Notes under the pieces: generated by a model
The model's input: the letters and a program-made list of their open reading frames with translations, nothing else
Database searches by the model: none
What the model was told of the DNA's origin: nothing
Program-made: the position numbers and the translations under genes
Shown here: positions 16,383 to 25,599 of the stretch, piece after piece
Layout of the letters: every line of letters starts with the position of its first letter
Numbering within the stretch: the first letter of the stretch is position 1
Assembly (NCBI GenBank): GCA_030950585.1
Contig: JAUZRG010000039.1
Coordinates: 1 to 35,951, forward strand
Source of the DNA: Mariprofundaceae bacterium
GTDB taxonomy: Bacteria; Pseudomonadota; Zetaproteobacteria; Mariprofundales; Mariprofundaceae
DNA length: 35,951 bases
Reading direction: 5' to 3'

Positions 16383-19300
16383 GCTTTATCTCCTCAGGCT
16401 GCCATATATGGCAAATCACACGCAGCACATCATGTCCAAATAATTCTTCAAGTGCGCGCGTCACTGTATCATTCCAAGTCAAGGTTCGCGAAGTTTGCAT
16501 TTCAACCAAGCAACCATTTCCCAGACGAACATGCAGTGCGAGCGCGCTTTCTCCCGGTGAAGAAGCCACAATATCATTGACCTTTTCCAGACGTTTATCT
16601 TCCCATGCAAACTCTGTCGTACTCAAAATAAGACGATTCACAAGTTGAGGCAAGATATCATCTAAACGCACCATATGACGTGCCAGTAATGAAGGCTCAT
16701 CACGGCTTAAATCCACTTGTGCTGAAATCAGCAATAAGTCTTCGCTATTCAATAAATCAATGTTTTTTTGATACATTTTGGAAAAACAAACAAGGTCAGC
16801 TTCACCGTGTAAATCTTCAATACGCACAAAAGCCATCGTGCCACGATTGCCATGATGCACACGCACGTTTTTCACCGTCGCAGGAAAAACAATGCTTTGA
16901 CCATCATTGCACTGGGTCAATGAGGCAAGGTCAGTATTGGCCAAACCTTCAATGTGTTGCAAGCTTGCTTCCAAGGGATGCCCTGTTAAATAAAAGCCCA
17001 ACACATCTTTTTCGTGTTGAAGCACTTCACCTGCATTCCAAGCCTCCAACTCTGGCCACTCGCGTTCCGTTTCAAAAGCTGCTGTCGAAAAAAGCTGCAT
17101 TTGATGGGATGATTCTTCACCTTGTCGTCGACGCGCATCAGAAATCAAGCTACTTAAACTCTCAATGGCCACACGCTGATGCGGAATGAGACCGTTGCAA
17201 GAGCCTGACTTAATCAATGCTTCCAAGACTCTTTTATTGAGTGTTTTTTCTGCGACCCGTTCCAACATCTCAGAAAAAGATTGAAACATCTGGCCGCGCT
17301 GTCGTGCCGCCGTTAAAGACTCAATCGCCGCTTGACCCACGCCTTTAATCGCACCAAGACCATAACGAATGGCTTTTCCTTCAGGAACAAATTCCCAATA
17401 AGATAGTTGAACTGAAGGCGGTAATATCTCAATGCCCATTTGCTGACAATCTTGAATTAACATGACTACTTTATCAGTATTCCCCATATCACATGAAATA
17501 CTGGCAGCCATCAAAGCCAAAGGATAATGGGCTTTTAGATAAGCCGTTTGATAAGCAATGAGTGCATAAGCCGCTGAATGCGATTTATTAAAACCATAAC
17601 CCGCAAATTTTTCCATTAAATCAAAGATATATTCCGCTTTATTAGCATCAATATGTTGATCAGCGGCACCTGCCATAAAGATGCTGCGTTGCTGTGCCAT
17701 TTCTTCAGGTTTCTTTTTACCCATCGCACGCCGCAACATATCGGCTTGTCCCAAGGAATAACCCGCTAAAACCTGAGCAATTTTCATCACTTGTTCTTGG
17801 TATAAAATGACACCATAGGTTTCATCTAAGATCGGTTTTAATTGCGGTAACACATAAGAAACTTCATCGCGGCCGTGTTTCCGTTCGATAAAATCATCGA
17901 CCATGCCTGACTTCAATGGGCCTGGACGATACAAAGCCACCAACGCGATCACATCTTCAAAACGGCTCGGCAACAAACGCGTCAGCAAATCACGCATACC
18001 TGAGGATTCAAGCTGAAAGACCGCACCCGTCAAACCTTTTTTCAACAAGGTATAGGTAGCCTCATCATCGAGAGGAATCTGCGTAATATTAAATGTTTTT
18101 TCTTCTTCACTCTGACCATGAAGGTGGAGCAGTTTTTCAGCTTTATGGATGACGGTTAATGTTTTTAAGCCCAAAAAGTCAAACTTCACCAAGCCAACTT
18201 TCTCAGCACTCTTCATGTCCCACTGCACCATCACACTACCTTCGCGTGGATCGCGATATAGGGGGGCAATATTGGTTAAAGGCGTGCGGCCAATGACCAC
18301 ACCTGCGGCATGTTTACCTGCATGGCGATGTAAACCTTCTAGTTTTCCTGCAATTTCAAACAAGCGCGTGATACGCGGATCTTTTTCAATAATTTTACTT
18401 AATTCAGGCTCAACATCCAAGGCTTTATCAAGGGTCATATTCATATCAGCGGGGATGAGCTTGGCAATCACATCCACATCGGCATAAGGAATATCTAAGA
18501 CACGACCCACATCGCGCACCACAGCTTTGGCTTTCATCGAGCCATAAGTAATGATTTGCGCCACATGATCCTGACCATACTTCTTGGCAACATATTGAAT
18601 CACCTCATCACGGCGATCCATGCAGAAATCAATATCAAAATCGGGCATGGATACCCGTTCTGGATTCAAAAAACGTTCAAACAGCAAATTATAATATAAA
18701 GGATCTAAGTCTGTGATGCCTAGAACAAAAGCCACCAGTGAACCCGCTCCAGAACCACGACCTGGCCCCACAGGAATATCTTGATCTCTCGCCCACTGAA
18801 TAAAATCAGCCACAATCAGGAAGTAACCAGGAAAGCCCATTTTACAAATAATATCTAATTCAAAATCCAAGCGTGCCATATAATCTTGACGCACAGCATC
18901 GGGTCTTTGCTGCATAATGCGTGGCCAATAAGCTGTCAGACGCTCATGCGACAAAATGCGCATATGTGTCTGTAGATCCGTATCACCAGGAACTTCAAAA
19001 TGAGGTAATTGGTACTGACCAAACTGCATATCCACATTACAACGACAAGCAATATGCATGCTATTTTCAATGGCTTCGGGAATGTCTGCAAAAAGAACCT
19101 GCATTTCTTCATAACTTTTGAGATAACACTCAGCGTTCACATGGCCATGAAACTCATCATTCATGGTTCTGTTTTGCTGAAGTGCCTGCATGGCTTGATA
19201 AGCTTCAAAGTCATCGCGCGCTAAAAAATGCACATCATTGCTGGCCACAAGCGGAATATGCAGTTCATGTGCGATATCAATCAGTTGTTGATTAAGTAAG

Positions 19301-19884
19301 TCTTGGCCTTGAATACCTGTGCGCTGTAATTCAATAAAAAAACAATCTTGGGCAAAGATCGACATATATTCTTGCGCGACACTATAAGCTGCTGGCTCAT
19401 TTCCCTTGCGCAATAACTGCTCAATCTCACCATTCCAACCTGAAGATAAAGCAATCAAACCTTCGCTATACTCTTTGAGCAACGCATGGTCGACACGCGG
19501 TTTATAATAGAAACCTTCCAACCATGAAATAGACACTAATTTTAATAAGTTTTCCCAACCGTGGTTGGTTCTGGCCAATAAAACCAAGCTGGGATAATTC
19601 GGTTGCCGCCTTCCACCTTCATTTTTTTTAACTTGGTAATTAGGGCATAAATTCACTTCCAAGCCCATCACAGGCTTAAGCCCTTTTTTAACGGCAGCAC
19701 TATAAAACTCAACCGCACCAAATAAATTGGCATAATCCGTCAGGGCAATCGCGGGCTGTTGTAATAAAGCGGCCTTATCAATCAAGGAACTTACGGTTGC
19801 AGCAGCTCCCAGCAGTGAAAAGTCAGAATGAACATGTAAATGAGTAAAAGAAGCAAAGCGCATGCTGCAAAGTCTATCTTGCAT
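16369..19884 (-). CDS. dnaE: DNA polymerase III alpha subunit DnaE
   Basis: DnaE is the catalytic subunit of the replicative DNA polymerase. The N-terminal PHP domain begins [13 protein letters not shown]. The catalytic aspartates are in [12 protein letters not shown] (about residue 400) and in [11 protein letters not shown] (about 560). [20 protein letters not shown], the helix-hairpin-helix region and an OB-fold segment ([18 protein letters not shown]) follow. Length is 1171 residues, typical of the DnaE1 type. The ATG at 19884 opens the frame; the ATG at 19863 ([12 protein letters not shown]) matches family starts better. Neither has a clear Shine-Dalgarno. It is divergent from rpoH, with 126 bases between them. 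Confidence 0.98.
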   Translation of the reverse strand: MQDRLCSMRFASFTHLHVHSDFSLLGAAATVSSLIDKAALLQQPAIALTDYANLFGAVEFYSAAVKKGLKPVMGLEVNLCPNYQVKKNEGGRRQPNYPSLVLLARTNHGWENLLKLVSISWLEGFYYKPRVDHALLKEYSEGLIALSSGWNGEIEQLLRKGNEPAAYSVAQEYMSIFAQDCFFIELQRTGIQGQDLLNQQLIDIAHELHIPLVASNDVHFLARDDFEAYQAMQALQQNRTMNDEFHGHVNAECYLKSYEEMQVLFADIPEAIENSMHIACRCNVDMQFGQYQLPHFEVPGDTDLQTHMRILSHERLTAYWPRIMQQRPDAVRQDYMARLDFELDIICKMGFPGYFLIVADFIQWARDQDIPVGPGRGSGAGSLVAFVLGITDLDPLYYNLLFERFLNPERVSMPDFDIDFCMDRRDEVIQYVAKKYGQDHVAQIITYGSMKAKAVVRDVGRVLDIPYADVDVIAKLIPADMNMTLDKALDVEPELSKIIEKDPRITRLFEIAGKLEGLHRHAGKHAAGVVIGRTPLTNIAPLYRDPREGSVMVQWDMKSAEKVGLVKFDFLGLKTLTVIHKAEKLLHLHGQSEEEKTFNITQIPLDDEATYTLLKKGLTGAVFQLESSGMRDLLTRLLPSRFEDVIALVALYRPGPLKSGMVDDFIERKHGRDEVSYVLPQLKPILDETYGVILYQEQVMKIAQVLAGYSLGQADMLRRAMGKKKPEEMAQQRSIFMAGAADQHIDANKAEYIFDLMEKFAGYGFNKSHSAAYALIAYQTAYLKAHYPLALMAASISCDMGNTDKVVMLIQDCQQMGIEILPPSVQLSYWEFVPEGKAIRYGLGAIKGVGQAAIESLTAARQRGQMFQSFSEMLERVAEKTLNKRVLEALIKSGSCNGLIPHQRVAIESLSSLISDARRRQGEESSHQMQLFSTAAFETEREWPELEAWNAGEVLQHEKDVLGFYLTGHPLEASLQHIEGLANTDLASLTQCNDGQSIVFPATVKNVRVHHGNRGTMAFVRIEDLHGEADLVCFSKMYQKNIDLLNSEDLLLISAQVDLSRDEPSLLARHMVRLDDILPQLVNRLILSTTEFAWEDKRLEKVNDIVASSPGESALALHVRLGNGCLVEMQTSRTLTWNDTVTRALEELFGHDVLRVICHIWQPEEIKRDTT

Positions 19885-19945
19885 AAGTTAGAAATAAAGC
19901 AACATCACCATAAAAGCCAAAAATAATCCGCCGTAAAGCAGCATA

Positions 19946-19987
19946 TTGACTTTATTTTAGCACTCTCTAAGCTAGAGTGCTAAAATA
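19946..19987 (+). promoter_or_regulatory. CIRCE operator (HrcA site) and promoter of rpoH
   Basis: TTAGCACTC (19957-19965), 9 bases, then GAGTGCTAA (19975-19983) is an exact match to the CIRCE consensus bound by the heat-shock repressor HrcA. The symmetry extends to 13-base perfect arms (19953-19987). A -35-like TTGACT (19946-19951) precedes it; TAAGCT (19968-19973), in the spacer, is a possible -10 at 16-base spacing, so bound repressor would cover the promoter. The rpoH ATG is 23 bases downstream, after a CGGAGAG ribosome site (19998-20004). The operator also lies 69 bases before dnaE on the other strand. Confidence 0.93.
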
Positions 19988-20010
19988 CTATCACAGTCGG
20001 AGAGCTCGCT

Positions 20011-20793
20011 ATGAAAACCTTAGAATTATCAAGCCTTTCATCCTTTTACCGTGAAATAAAAAGAACACCGACCTTAGCAAGAGAAGAGGAATACCAACTC
20101 ACCAAACGTTGGCAACAACACCAAGATAGTGCAGCAGCCCATACGCTGGTTGTCTCCAATACCTATGCCGTTGCAGCCATAGCCAGAGAGTACCGACACT
20201 TTCATTTAGCTGAAATGGATTTAATTCAAGAAGGTTGCATTGGCTTGATGAAAGCCATCAAAGGCTTCGACCCCGACAAAGGTTTTCGCCTCATGAGCTA
20301 TGCCAATTGGTGGGTTCGCTCAGCTATCCAAGAATTTATTTTGCACAATTGGCGTATTGTTAAATTAGGCACCAATAAACTCCAGAAACGCATATTTGCA
20401 AGCCTAAAATGTGCAAAAGAAGCCATCACAGGATTTGATAAGCTAGAAAAAGACAGCCCTGAGTATCAACAACATGCCCAAGCATGGCTCAAACAAGATG
20501 TCTCACTCAATGCGGACCGTGAAGGCCATGAACTAAGCCAACAAATGCCTTCCGACATCGCCACACCAGAAGAAGCTTTGATTCAAAAAAACACAAAACA
20601 AGTGCAACAACAACAGCTTAAAACAGCGTTGTCATGCTTAAACACCCGTGAACGGGATATTATGATTCAACGCCATCTGCAAGAACCCCCGAGCACACTC
20701 AAAGAAATATCCCAAGACCTATCCATATCCATTGAGCGTGTGCGACAATTAGAAAAAAAGGCTGTTCAAAAATTAAGACAACAAATGTTGTAG
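20011..20793 (+). CDS. rpoH: RNA polymerase heat-shock sigma factor RpoH-type
   Basis: This is a sigma-70 family factor of 260 residues, slightly shorter than E. coli RpoH (284). Region 2 is clear (EMDLIQEGCIGLMKAIKGFD, then FRLMSYANWWVRSAIQEFI, 68-110). LQKRIFASLK (124-133) is a degenerate form of the RpoH box between regions 2 and 3. Region 4 (about 205-258) ends in a helix-turn-helix, LSISIERVRQLEKKAVQKL. The factor would direct polymerase to chaperone and protease promoters. The perfect CIRCE upstream suggests HrcA represses it, linking two heat-shock systems. Start ATG has CGGAGAG at good spacing. Another alternative group-3 sigma factor is possible but less likely. Confidence 0.88.
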   Translation: MKTLELSSLSSFYREIKRTPTLAREEEYQLTKRWQQHQDSAAAHTLVVSNTYAVAAIAREYRHFHLAEMDLIQEGCIGLMKAIKGFDPDKGFRLMSYANWWVRSAIQEFILHNWRIVKLGTNKLQKRIFASLKCAKEAITGFDKLEKDSPEYQQHAQAWLKQDVSLNADREGHELSQQMPSDIATPEEALIQKNTKQVQQQQLKTALSCLNTRERDIMIQRHLQEPPSTLKEISQDLSISIERVRQLEKKAVQKLRQQML

Positions 20794-20828
20794 GTGTTTG
20801 TCGGTATTGTGGGTGAAGGTTTTTTTGT

Positions 20829-20844
20829 ATGATAATATTATCAT
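20829..20844. repeat. 16-base perfect palindrome
   Basis: ATGATAATATTATCAT reads the same on both strands. It lies between rpoH and the DUF4238 gene, after a run of T. It could be an operator or part of a terminator stem, but all-A/T palindromes of this size occur by chance in A+T-rich spacers. Confidence 0.4.
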
Positions 20845-20868
20845 CATAGATAAACACTCTAGGTTATT

Positions 20869-20898
20869 AGACAGGTTTTCTGTCTGATCTATTTTTAT
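20869..20898 (+). terminator. Hairpin with U-rich tail after rpoH
   Basis: AGACAG and CTGTCT (20869-20874 and 20880-20885) form a 6-base stem with a GTTTT loop, followed by gatctatttttat. It could end rpoH transcription. The tail is interrupted, so strength is uncertain. Confidence 0.45.
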
Positions 20899-20914
20899 AT
20901 TTAGTGAGGGAATT

Positions 20915-21761
20915 ATGAATAACACATCACAAAAGCACCATTTTATTCCTATTTTTTATCAGAAAGGGTTTCGCTCTGATCAGGATGAGTTGTTTGCTTA
21001 TAAGAAAGATCGTGGTGGTATCAAGATTCGGTCACCATCTCAAATTATGTATGAGAAAAACTTGCACACTTTTCAGCATAAAGGTGAAGAAAGCATGATT
21101 GAAGATTTTTACTCGAAGTTAGAGGGATGGTTTAGTGAGTATTCAAAAATCATGGAGAATATAGATAATCCCAACCTTATTGGAGAATTAATGAAAGATG
21201 GTAACTTTCAGCGTCTAGCTAAACTCATGGTATCTATACAGTTTTGGAGAACTCCTTGCCGTACACAGCAAGCTATCATTTACGCAGAGAAATTGGTCAA
21301 TCTTTATGATAAAGCTGATGATGAAACAAAGACATTTCTTTACCATAATAGGGATCTTGTTGAATACCACAGTAAAAGGGCTGTTAGATATCATAAGAAA
21401 AGGGCAAAGAAAAACGACTCATTAAAACTCATTCAGTTTTTTCTTTTGCCATTACTCTCATTTGATATTTCATGTAAAGTGAAAAATTTTAAACTTTTTC
21501 AAGCAAATGAACATAAAAAGTTTATAACATCAGATAGACCAGTCATATATTGATAATATTGAAGATTTATTCAGCTTCAAACTTTTTGTTTTTCCATTCT
21601 CAAAAGACCTACTACTTGTAAGTGATGAGCGAGATATCAAGTCACTGAATATTGATAAAATTAATTTATTGATTGCTAATAGAGCAGCAAACATTGTTAT
21701 ATCAGGAGATCAGAAACAGCTTGAGGAGCTAAAAAGTTTATTAAGCGAAACACCTGTGTAA
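20915..21761 (+). pseudogene. DUF4238 family protein, broken by one frameshift
   Basis: The first 212 codons encode a DUF4238 protein: QKHHFIPIFYQKGF at the N-terminus and KKFITSDRPVIY near the stop are the two family hallmarks. The frame ends at TGA 21551-21553. In the next frame, translation from about 21549 gives IDNIEDLFSFKLFVFPFSKD and continues to a TAA at 21759-21761, supplying the missing conserved C-terminal part (about 70 residues). One base has been lost near 21540-21550, by mutation or sequencing error. A GTGAGGG ribosome site precedes the ATG. The function of DUF4238 is unknown; such genes often sit in variable regions, as this one does. Confidence 0.8.
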
Positions 21762-21762
21762 A

Positions 21763-21829
21763 GGCAGGGTAATATCTCGTTCCCATCGCTCCTGCGTGGT
21801 AATGCATATTAAAACACACATGACCTGCC
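21763..21829 (+). repeat. Intergenic palindromic repeat, copy A
   Basis: The core CGTTCCCATCGCTCCTGCG (21778-21796) then TGGTAATGC can fold as TTCCCA-CGC / GCG-TGG-AA. Outer arms GGCAGG (21763-21768) and CCTGCC (21824-21829) enclose it. It begins two bases after the DUF4238 stop. Copies B-D are at 23037, 24108 and 26423. The TTCCCACGC...GCGTGGGAA core resembles intergenic REP-like repeats common in proteobacterial genomes. Confidence 0.65.
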
Positions 21830-22047
21830 AATCACTTCAAAGGTTCCATTGTATCTGATCATGCTTTTTGTTTACGATAAATCACCATGATAAACAAAGC
21901 TCCAAAATGAATAGACAGACCTATATCTAATGTCTTGGGGCAAACACATAACAAGGACAATTAAGCTCTGGACATGCTGGATGCCGTCGTTATGTTTCAG
22001 GAAAATAAAAGCAAACTTTAAACATGAATAACAAAGAGGTATTACGA

Positions 22048-22635
22048 ATGGAAAACCGACGTTTTGACTTTAGGATTTGGCACTGGGCTCATGCATTTGT
22101 TGTGCTAGGACTGATGGCAACAGTCTTGTTGCGTAAAACATTTTTAAGCTGGAGAAGTAACTCTGAACTTATTATGCAAAAACTTGCAGAGATCAACATT
22201 GAGATCGGTGCAGAACAAGCAAAGGTCATCGCTAAAGCTATTCGGGCACCTATGTGGGAATGGCATATTCTTTTAGGCTATGCCTTAGCCGCATTACTGA
22301 TTTGGAGAATCACGCTGTTTTTCACGCAAAGCGGATCGCGTACTTATAGAGATAATAAAAATAAAAGCATGCATAAAAAAGCAGTGATGATTGGTTATAT
22401 TGGCATCTATTCACTTCTCTTGTTTATGGCTACTTCTGGTCTCGTGATGAATTTCCATGCAGCTCTTGGCCTAAGTAAAGGCATCACGCATGATATTAAA
22501 GAAGTTCATGAGTTTATTTTCTTCTATGGCGTACTTATTTTTGTACCATTGCACATTGCAGGGGCTGTCGCCGCAGAGCTAAAAGGTGAACCTGGCTTGA
22601 TTTCAAATATGATTCATGGCAAAGCTAAGCTTTAG
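22048..22635 (+). CDS. Cytochrome b561-type membrane protein
   Basis: This is an integral-membrane b-type cytochrome of 195 residues. The opening RRFDFRIWHWAHAF is the standard first helix of bacterial b561 / Ni-Fe-hydrogenase-type cytochrome b proteins. Candidate haem histidines occur in WHWAHAF, WEWHILLGY, HEFIFFYG and PLHIAGA, in four hydrophobic helices. Such proteins pass electrons between quinones and a periplasmic or membrane partner. The frame opens at ATG 22024, but ATG 22048 has AGAGGT seven bases upstream and matches the family start, so I use it. The gene stands alone; no partner c-type cytochrome or hydrogenase is adjacent. Confidence 0.88.
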   Translation: MENRRFDFRIWHWAHAFVVLGLMATVLLRKTFLSWRSNSELIMQKLAEINIEIGAEQAKVIAKAIRAPMWEWHILLGYALAALLIWRITLFFTQSGSRTYRDNKNKSMHKKAVMIGYIGIYSLLLFMATSGLVMNFHAALGLSKGITHDIKEVHEFIFFYGVLIFVPLHIAGAVAAELKGEPGLISNMIHGKAKL

Positions 22636-22754
22636 CGTCATCTGGCCAATAGCATAGACAGACTTTTGCCTTCATAGAGCTTTAACGATTAAATGCAAAA
22701 TAATTTCAAATGGACTTTTATAAAGTCACTAAACCTTAAGGGGCGCATTAATTT

Positions 22755-23000
22755 ATGAACATAATCATTCTTAACCTTGCTCGTCATACGACCAAAGAAG
22801 AATTAAAAGTCCTCTTTGAAGAACACGGCACCGTAGAATCTTGTGATTTGGTATTAGATAAATCGACGGGTAAATCCAAGGGCTTTGGTTTTGTTGAAAT
22901 GCCAGAGGCTGAAGAAGCCAAGAGTGCGATAAAACTCTTGAATAGTCAGGTTGTTGCCAACAACAGAATTCGTGTTAAAAAAGTTGAAGATAAAGCATAA
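22755..23000 (+). CDS. Small RRM-domain RNA-binding protein
   Basis: An 81-residue single RNA-recognition motif protein. RNP2 is IIILNL (3-8) and RNP1 is KGFGFVEM (42-49), with the two aromatic residues that stack on RNA bases. Bacterial one-RRM proteins of this kind bind RNA and, in some bacteria, respond to cold or act in post-transcriptional control; the target here is unknown. It follows the b561 gene by 119 bases and has its own AAGGGGC upstream, though spaced rather far (about 11 bases). A strong hairpin follows the stop. Confidence 0.92.
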   Translation: MNIIILNLARHTTKEELKVLFEEHGTVESCDLVLDKSTGKSKGFGFVEMPEAEEAKSAIKLLNSQVVANNRIRVKKVEDKA

Positions 23001-23010
23001 TTAGGCGTTT

Positions 23011-23050
23011 CACTTGACCAGCCTATGCTAACGGCTGGCAGGTGATCTTT
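23011..23050 (+). terminator. Strong hairpin after the RRM gene
   Basis: CACTTG-a-CCAGCC (23011-23023) pairs with GGCTGG-CAGGTG (23033-23044), a 12-pair stem with one bulged A and one G-T pair, loop TATGCTAAC. ATCTTT follows, a short T tract. Its 3' arm overlaps the start of repeat copy B. Confidence 0.65.
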
Positions 23051-23105
23051 ACGCGTTCCCATCGCTGCTGTGTGATCATGCCTATGGAAACAACGATGAA
23101 CTGTG
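23037..23105 (+). repeat. Intergenic palindromic repeat, copy B
   Basis: Like copy A it starts with GGCAGG (23037-23042), then has GCGTTCCCATCGCTGCTG (23053-23070) and TCATGCCTATGG. It ends with AACGATGAACTGTGAAC, the tail expected of the opposite-strand repeat form. With copy A it brackets the b561 and RRM genes in direct orientation. Confidence 0.6.
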
Positions 23106-23174
23106 AACTATTCGACGAGCTCAGACACCGCTCATCTTTTAAAGCAGCATCTCTGCTTAAGCGACTGTTCAATC

Positions 23175-23834
23175 CTAAGCTTTTCGACAGAACGTTAAAA
23201 TACTTCCATTAAATTTACTCTCAAGATAATCAGTGTGTAGCGGTTTCATATGAGAGCTGGAATAGCCATATTTATTCATTTGCAAGCTGAGTTTATTTTT
23301 TCTTCCTCGCCCAGGATCAACTAAAATGACTTCGCAGGCTGTATTGGCATGACTTTCAATAAACTTAGCTAGTTCTAGTATGTGTGTATCTTCATACAAA
23401 AGATCACTACCGATAATTAAATCAAATCGGCCAAGATCGTCCGTTTCATCAGTCCAACTCGTGCGTTCAAAGGAAATTTCTTTATCGTTATTGAGGTTTG
23501 TGTTGCGCTTTAAAAAGAGTTTAACATCTGGGTGATAATCAGTCGCGGTAATGTCAGCTTTCTTCTTATTGAGCAGCAAGCTAGATAATGCCATTCCACA
23601 CCCAACCTCTAAGATCCTTTTTCCATCAGTTTCAAAAGTTGAAATATAATGAGCAAGCACCAAACCTGAAGGCCAAACAAGGCCAAATAAAGGCCATTGA
23701 GCAGAGGATATACCTAGCTTTTCAGCTATTCCTTCTGGATCATTAAATTGTTGATTATCGCGTAGTGAGCAGAGATGAATGTCGATATTTTCAAACTCAA
23801 TCGTTTGGTAGTTAACTCTAAGAGCTGAGGTCAT
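23175..23834 (-). CDS. Class I SAM-dependent methyltransferase, family-16-like
   Basis: A 219-residue Rossmann-fold methyltransferase. Motif I is ILEVGCGMA (74-82), the acidic loop is TATDYHPD (97-104), and FDLIIGSDLLYED (137-149) is the post-II region of the METTL/methyltransferase-16 group (nicotinamide N-methyltransferase-like and protein-lysine methyltransferases). WPSG (54-57) in the N-terminal segment is also typical. Substrate cannot be deduced; eukaryotic relatives methylate protein lysines. It is transcribed alone on the minus strand, convergent with the RRM gene, with copy B lying between them. Confidence 0.85.
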   Translation of the reverse strand: MTSALRVNYQTIEFENIDIHLCSLRDNQQFNDPEGIAEKLGISSAQWPLFGLVWPSGLVLAHYISTFETDGKRILEVGCGMALSSLLLNKKKADITATDYHPDVKLFLKRNTNLNNDKEISFERTSWTDETDDLGRFDLIIGSDLLYEDTHILELAKFIESHANTACEVILVDPGRGRKNKLSLQMNKYGYSSSHMKPLHTDYLESKFNGSILTFCRKA

Positions 23835-24370
23835 TATTTATCCCGATAATCAGTGCATCTAAGTGATGTTTTAAGGTAAATAACAACACTTTAGCTAAAA
23901 ATTAGAATATCGTGACACACAGAAAGAACAAGGCCTTGAAAGATATTTTTATTGACCACGCACCCTATATAAAGATGGCTTTTAATAGACACAGGGTACT
24001 ATACCAAACAAACAATCACATCCTTCTAAACACTTAAATGGATGAGCGCATAATACGGCAAGAGTCATTTCTTATTATCTCCCTACAGTGGCTGCTGATG
24101 CGTTCAAGCATACATTCCCACACGGGATCAATAGTAGTGAGGTATATTTCAAATCCTTAGCCACTTTTGAGCCAACTCTAAGTCACATTGATACCTTGTA
24201 TATTCGCGTCATCTTGTTTAAGATGAGCGGCCATTAGAAATGTCAATTGATGCTATCACATCATAAAAACAATCAATAAAGTCTACCGACTAAAGGCGCT
24301 AATAATGCAGACCCAATGTGCTTTTAGCTGCGTAATAATGGCATTACACATAAAATAAACTGAGGTTTTT
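23835..24370. other. 536-base gene-free region upstream of nhaA
   Basis: No convincing coding frame is seen. It must hold the promoter of the methyltransferase (minus) and of nhaA (plus). A diverged repeat copy C lies at 24108-24130. Near the nhaA start, TAATAATG occurs at two places (about 24299 and 24335), inside similar GCGCTAATAATGC and GCGTAATAATGGC contexts. The distance is long enough for a structured 5' leader, but I could not identify one. Confidence 0.5.
24108..24130 (-). repeat. Intergenic palindromic repeat, copy C (degenerate)
   Basis: CATACATTCCCACACGGGATC resembles the GTATGCATTCCCAC...GGGAACGA half of copy D. It lacks a full second arm. It is read on the opposite strand from copies A and B. 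Confidence 0.4.
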
Positions 24371-25555
24371 GTGACCAAAATTGAAGAATTCATACAACAA
24401 GAGTCAGCAAGCGGTGTCTTGTTAATCATCGCAACTTTTTTAGCGCTTATCTTGAGCAATACATTTATGTCAGGGCTATATGAAGCCTTTTTGCATATAC
24501 CTGTTGAAATACGGTTTGGAGCACTGCACCTTGATAAAACACTTTACCATTGGGTGAACGATGGGCTGATGGCGGTGTTCTTCTTGCTCATTGGTCTTGA
24601 AGTAAAAAGAGAAATGTTGCAAGGCCACTTATCATCCTTAAAACAAATCACCTTACCTGGCATTGCTGCCATTGGTGGCATGGTTGTTCCAGCCATGATC
24701 TATTTAAGCTTTAACCAAAACAATCCCATTGCCCTGAATGGCTGGGCTATTCCCACCGCAACGGATATTGCTTTTGCATTAGCTATTTTATCTTTATTAG
24801 GCAATCGCGTGCCAACTTCATTAAAGATCTTTTTAATGGCACTGGCCATTATTGATGACTTGGGTGCAATCGTTATTATCGCGCTATTCTATACCACCCA
24901 ACTATCCATCTTATCCATCGTGATTGCGTGCCTTTCTTTGGCTGTATTGATCACCCTAAATCTGCTTGGTGTCACAAAGAAAGTCGCTTATATTGTGGTT
25001 GGTATCATCTTATGGGTCAGTGTTCTTAAGTCTGGTGTTCATGCCACACTCGCTGGCGTGGCATTGGCCTTTACCATTCCATTGATCGGCAAAGATGACA
25101 ATCAACAACAAGTATCACCCCTAAAAGAAATTGAGCATTCCCTACACTTTTGGGTTGCCTTTTTCATTCTTCCTCTGTTTGCTTTTGTGAATGCAGGGGT
25201 CAATGTGATGCAAATATCATTGAGTCAAATGTCTAGCTCTGTGCCCCTTGGTATCATGTTGGGCTTATTTTTGGGTAAACAGCTTGGTGTTTTTGGTTTT
25301 TGTTGGCTGGCCATTAAACTTAAAATAGCCGAATTACCCAAAAATAGTAGTTGGCTGCAATTGTATGGGGTATCCGTCTTAACAGGTATTGGCTTTACCA
25401 TGAGTTTATTTATCGTGTCATTGGCCTTTGAGGATGATCGCCTTTTTCAATACACCGATAAACTGGCCATTCTGATAGGATCATTCATGTCAGGTATTAT
25501 TGGTTATTTGATTCTTAGGTTCAGTCAAAAAAAGGATAAAGATAAGGCAAGTTAA
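24371..25555 (+). CDS. nhaA: Na+/H+ antiporter NhaA
   Basis: NhaA exchanges sodium for protons across the inner membrane, controlling sodium level and pH. The 394-residue protein has about twelve hydrophobic helices. The ion-binding pair Asp162-Asp163 (AIIDDLGAIVII) and Asp132 (PTATDIAFALAIL) correspond to E. coli Asp163, Asp164 and Asp133. PLFAFVNAGV and LTGIGFTMSLFI in the later helices are also conserved. It starts with GTG at 24371, preceded by TGAGG. The long upstream spacer suggests separate regulation. Confidence 0.97.
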   Translation: MTKIEEFIQQESASGVLLIIATFLALILSNTFMSGLYEAFLHIPVEIRFGALHLDKTLYHWVNDGLMAVFFLLIGLEVKREMLQGHLSSLKQITLPGIAAIGGMVVPAMIYLSFNQNNPIALNGWAIPTATDIAFALAILSLLGNRVPTSLKIFLMALAIIDDLGAIVIIALFYTTQLSILSIVIACLSLAVLITLNLLGVTKKVAYIVVGIILWVSVLKSGVHATLAGVALAFTIPLIGKDDNQQQVSPLKEIEHSLHFWVAFFILPLFAFVNAGVNVMQISLSQMSSSVPLGIMLGLFLGKQLGVFGFCWLAIKLKIAELPKNSSWLQLYGVSVLTGIGFTMSLFIVSLAFEDDRLFQYTDKLAILIGSFMSGIIGYLILRFSQKKDKDKAS

Positions 25556-25599
25556 AGTGACTTGTACTTAGACGCATCACCTTATCCGAAGGACAGCTC

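Noticed and set aside
21763-23105. Repeat copies A and B as integron attC sites
   Set aside because: The repeats follow gene ends, but no RYYYAAC/GTTRRRY core pair and no integrase are visible.
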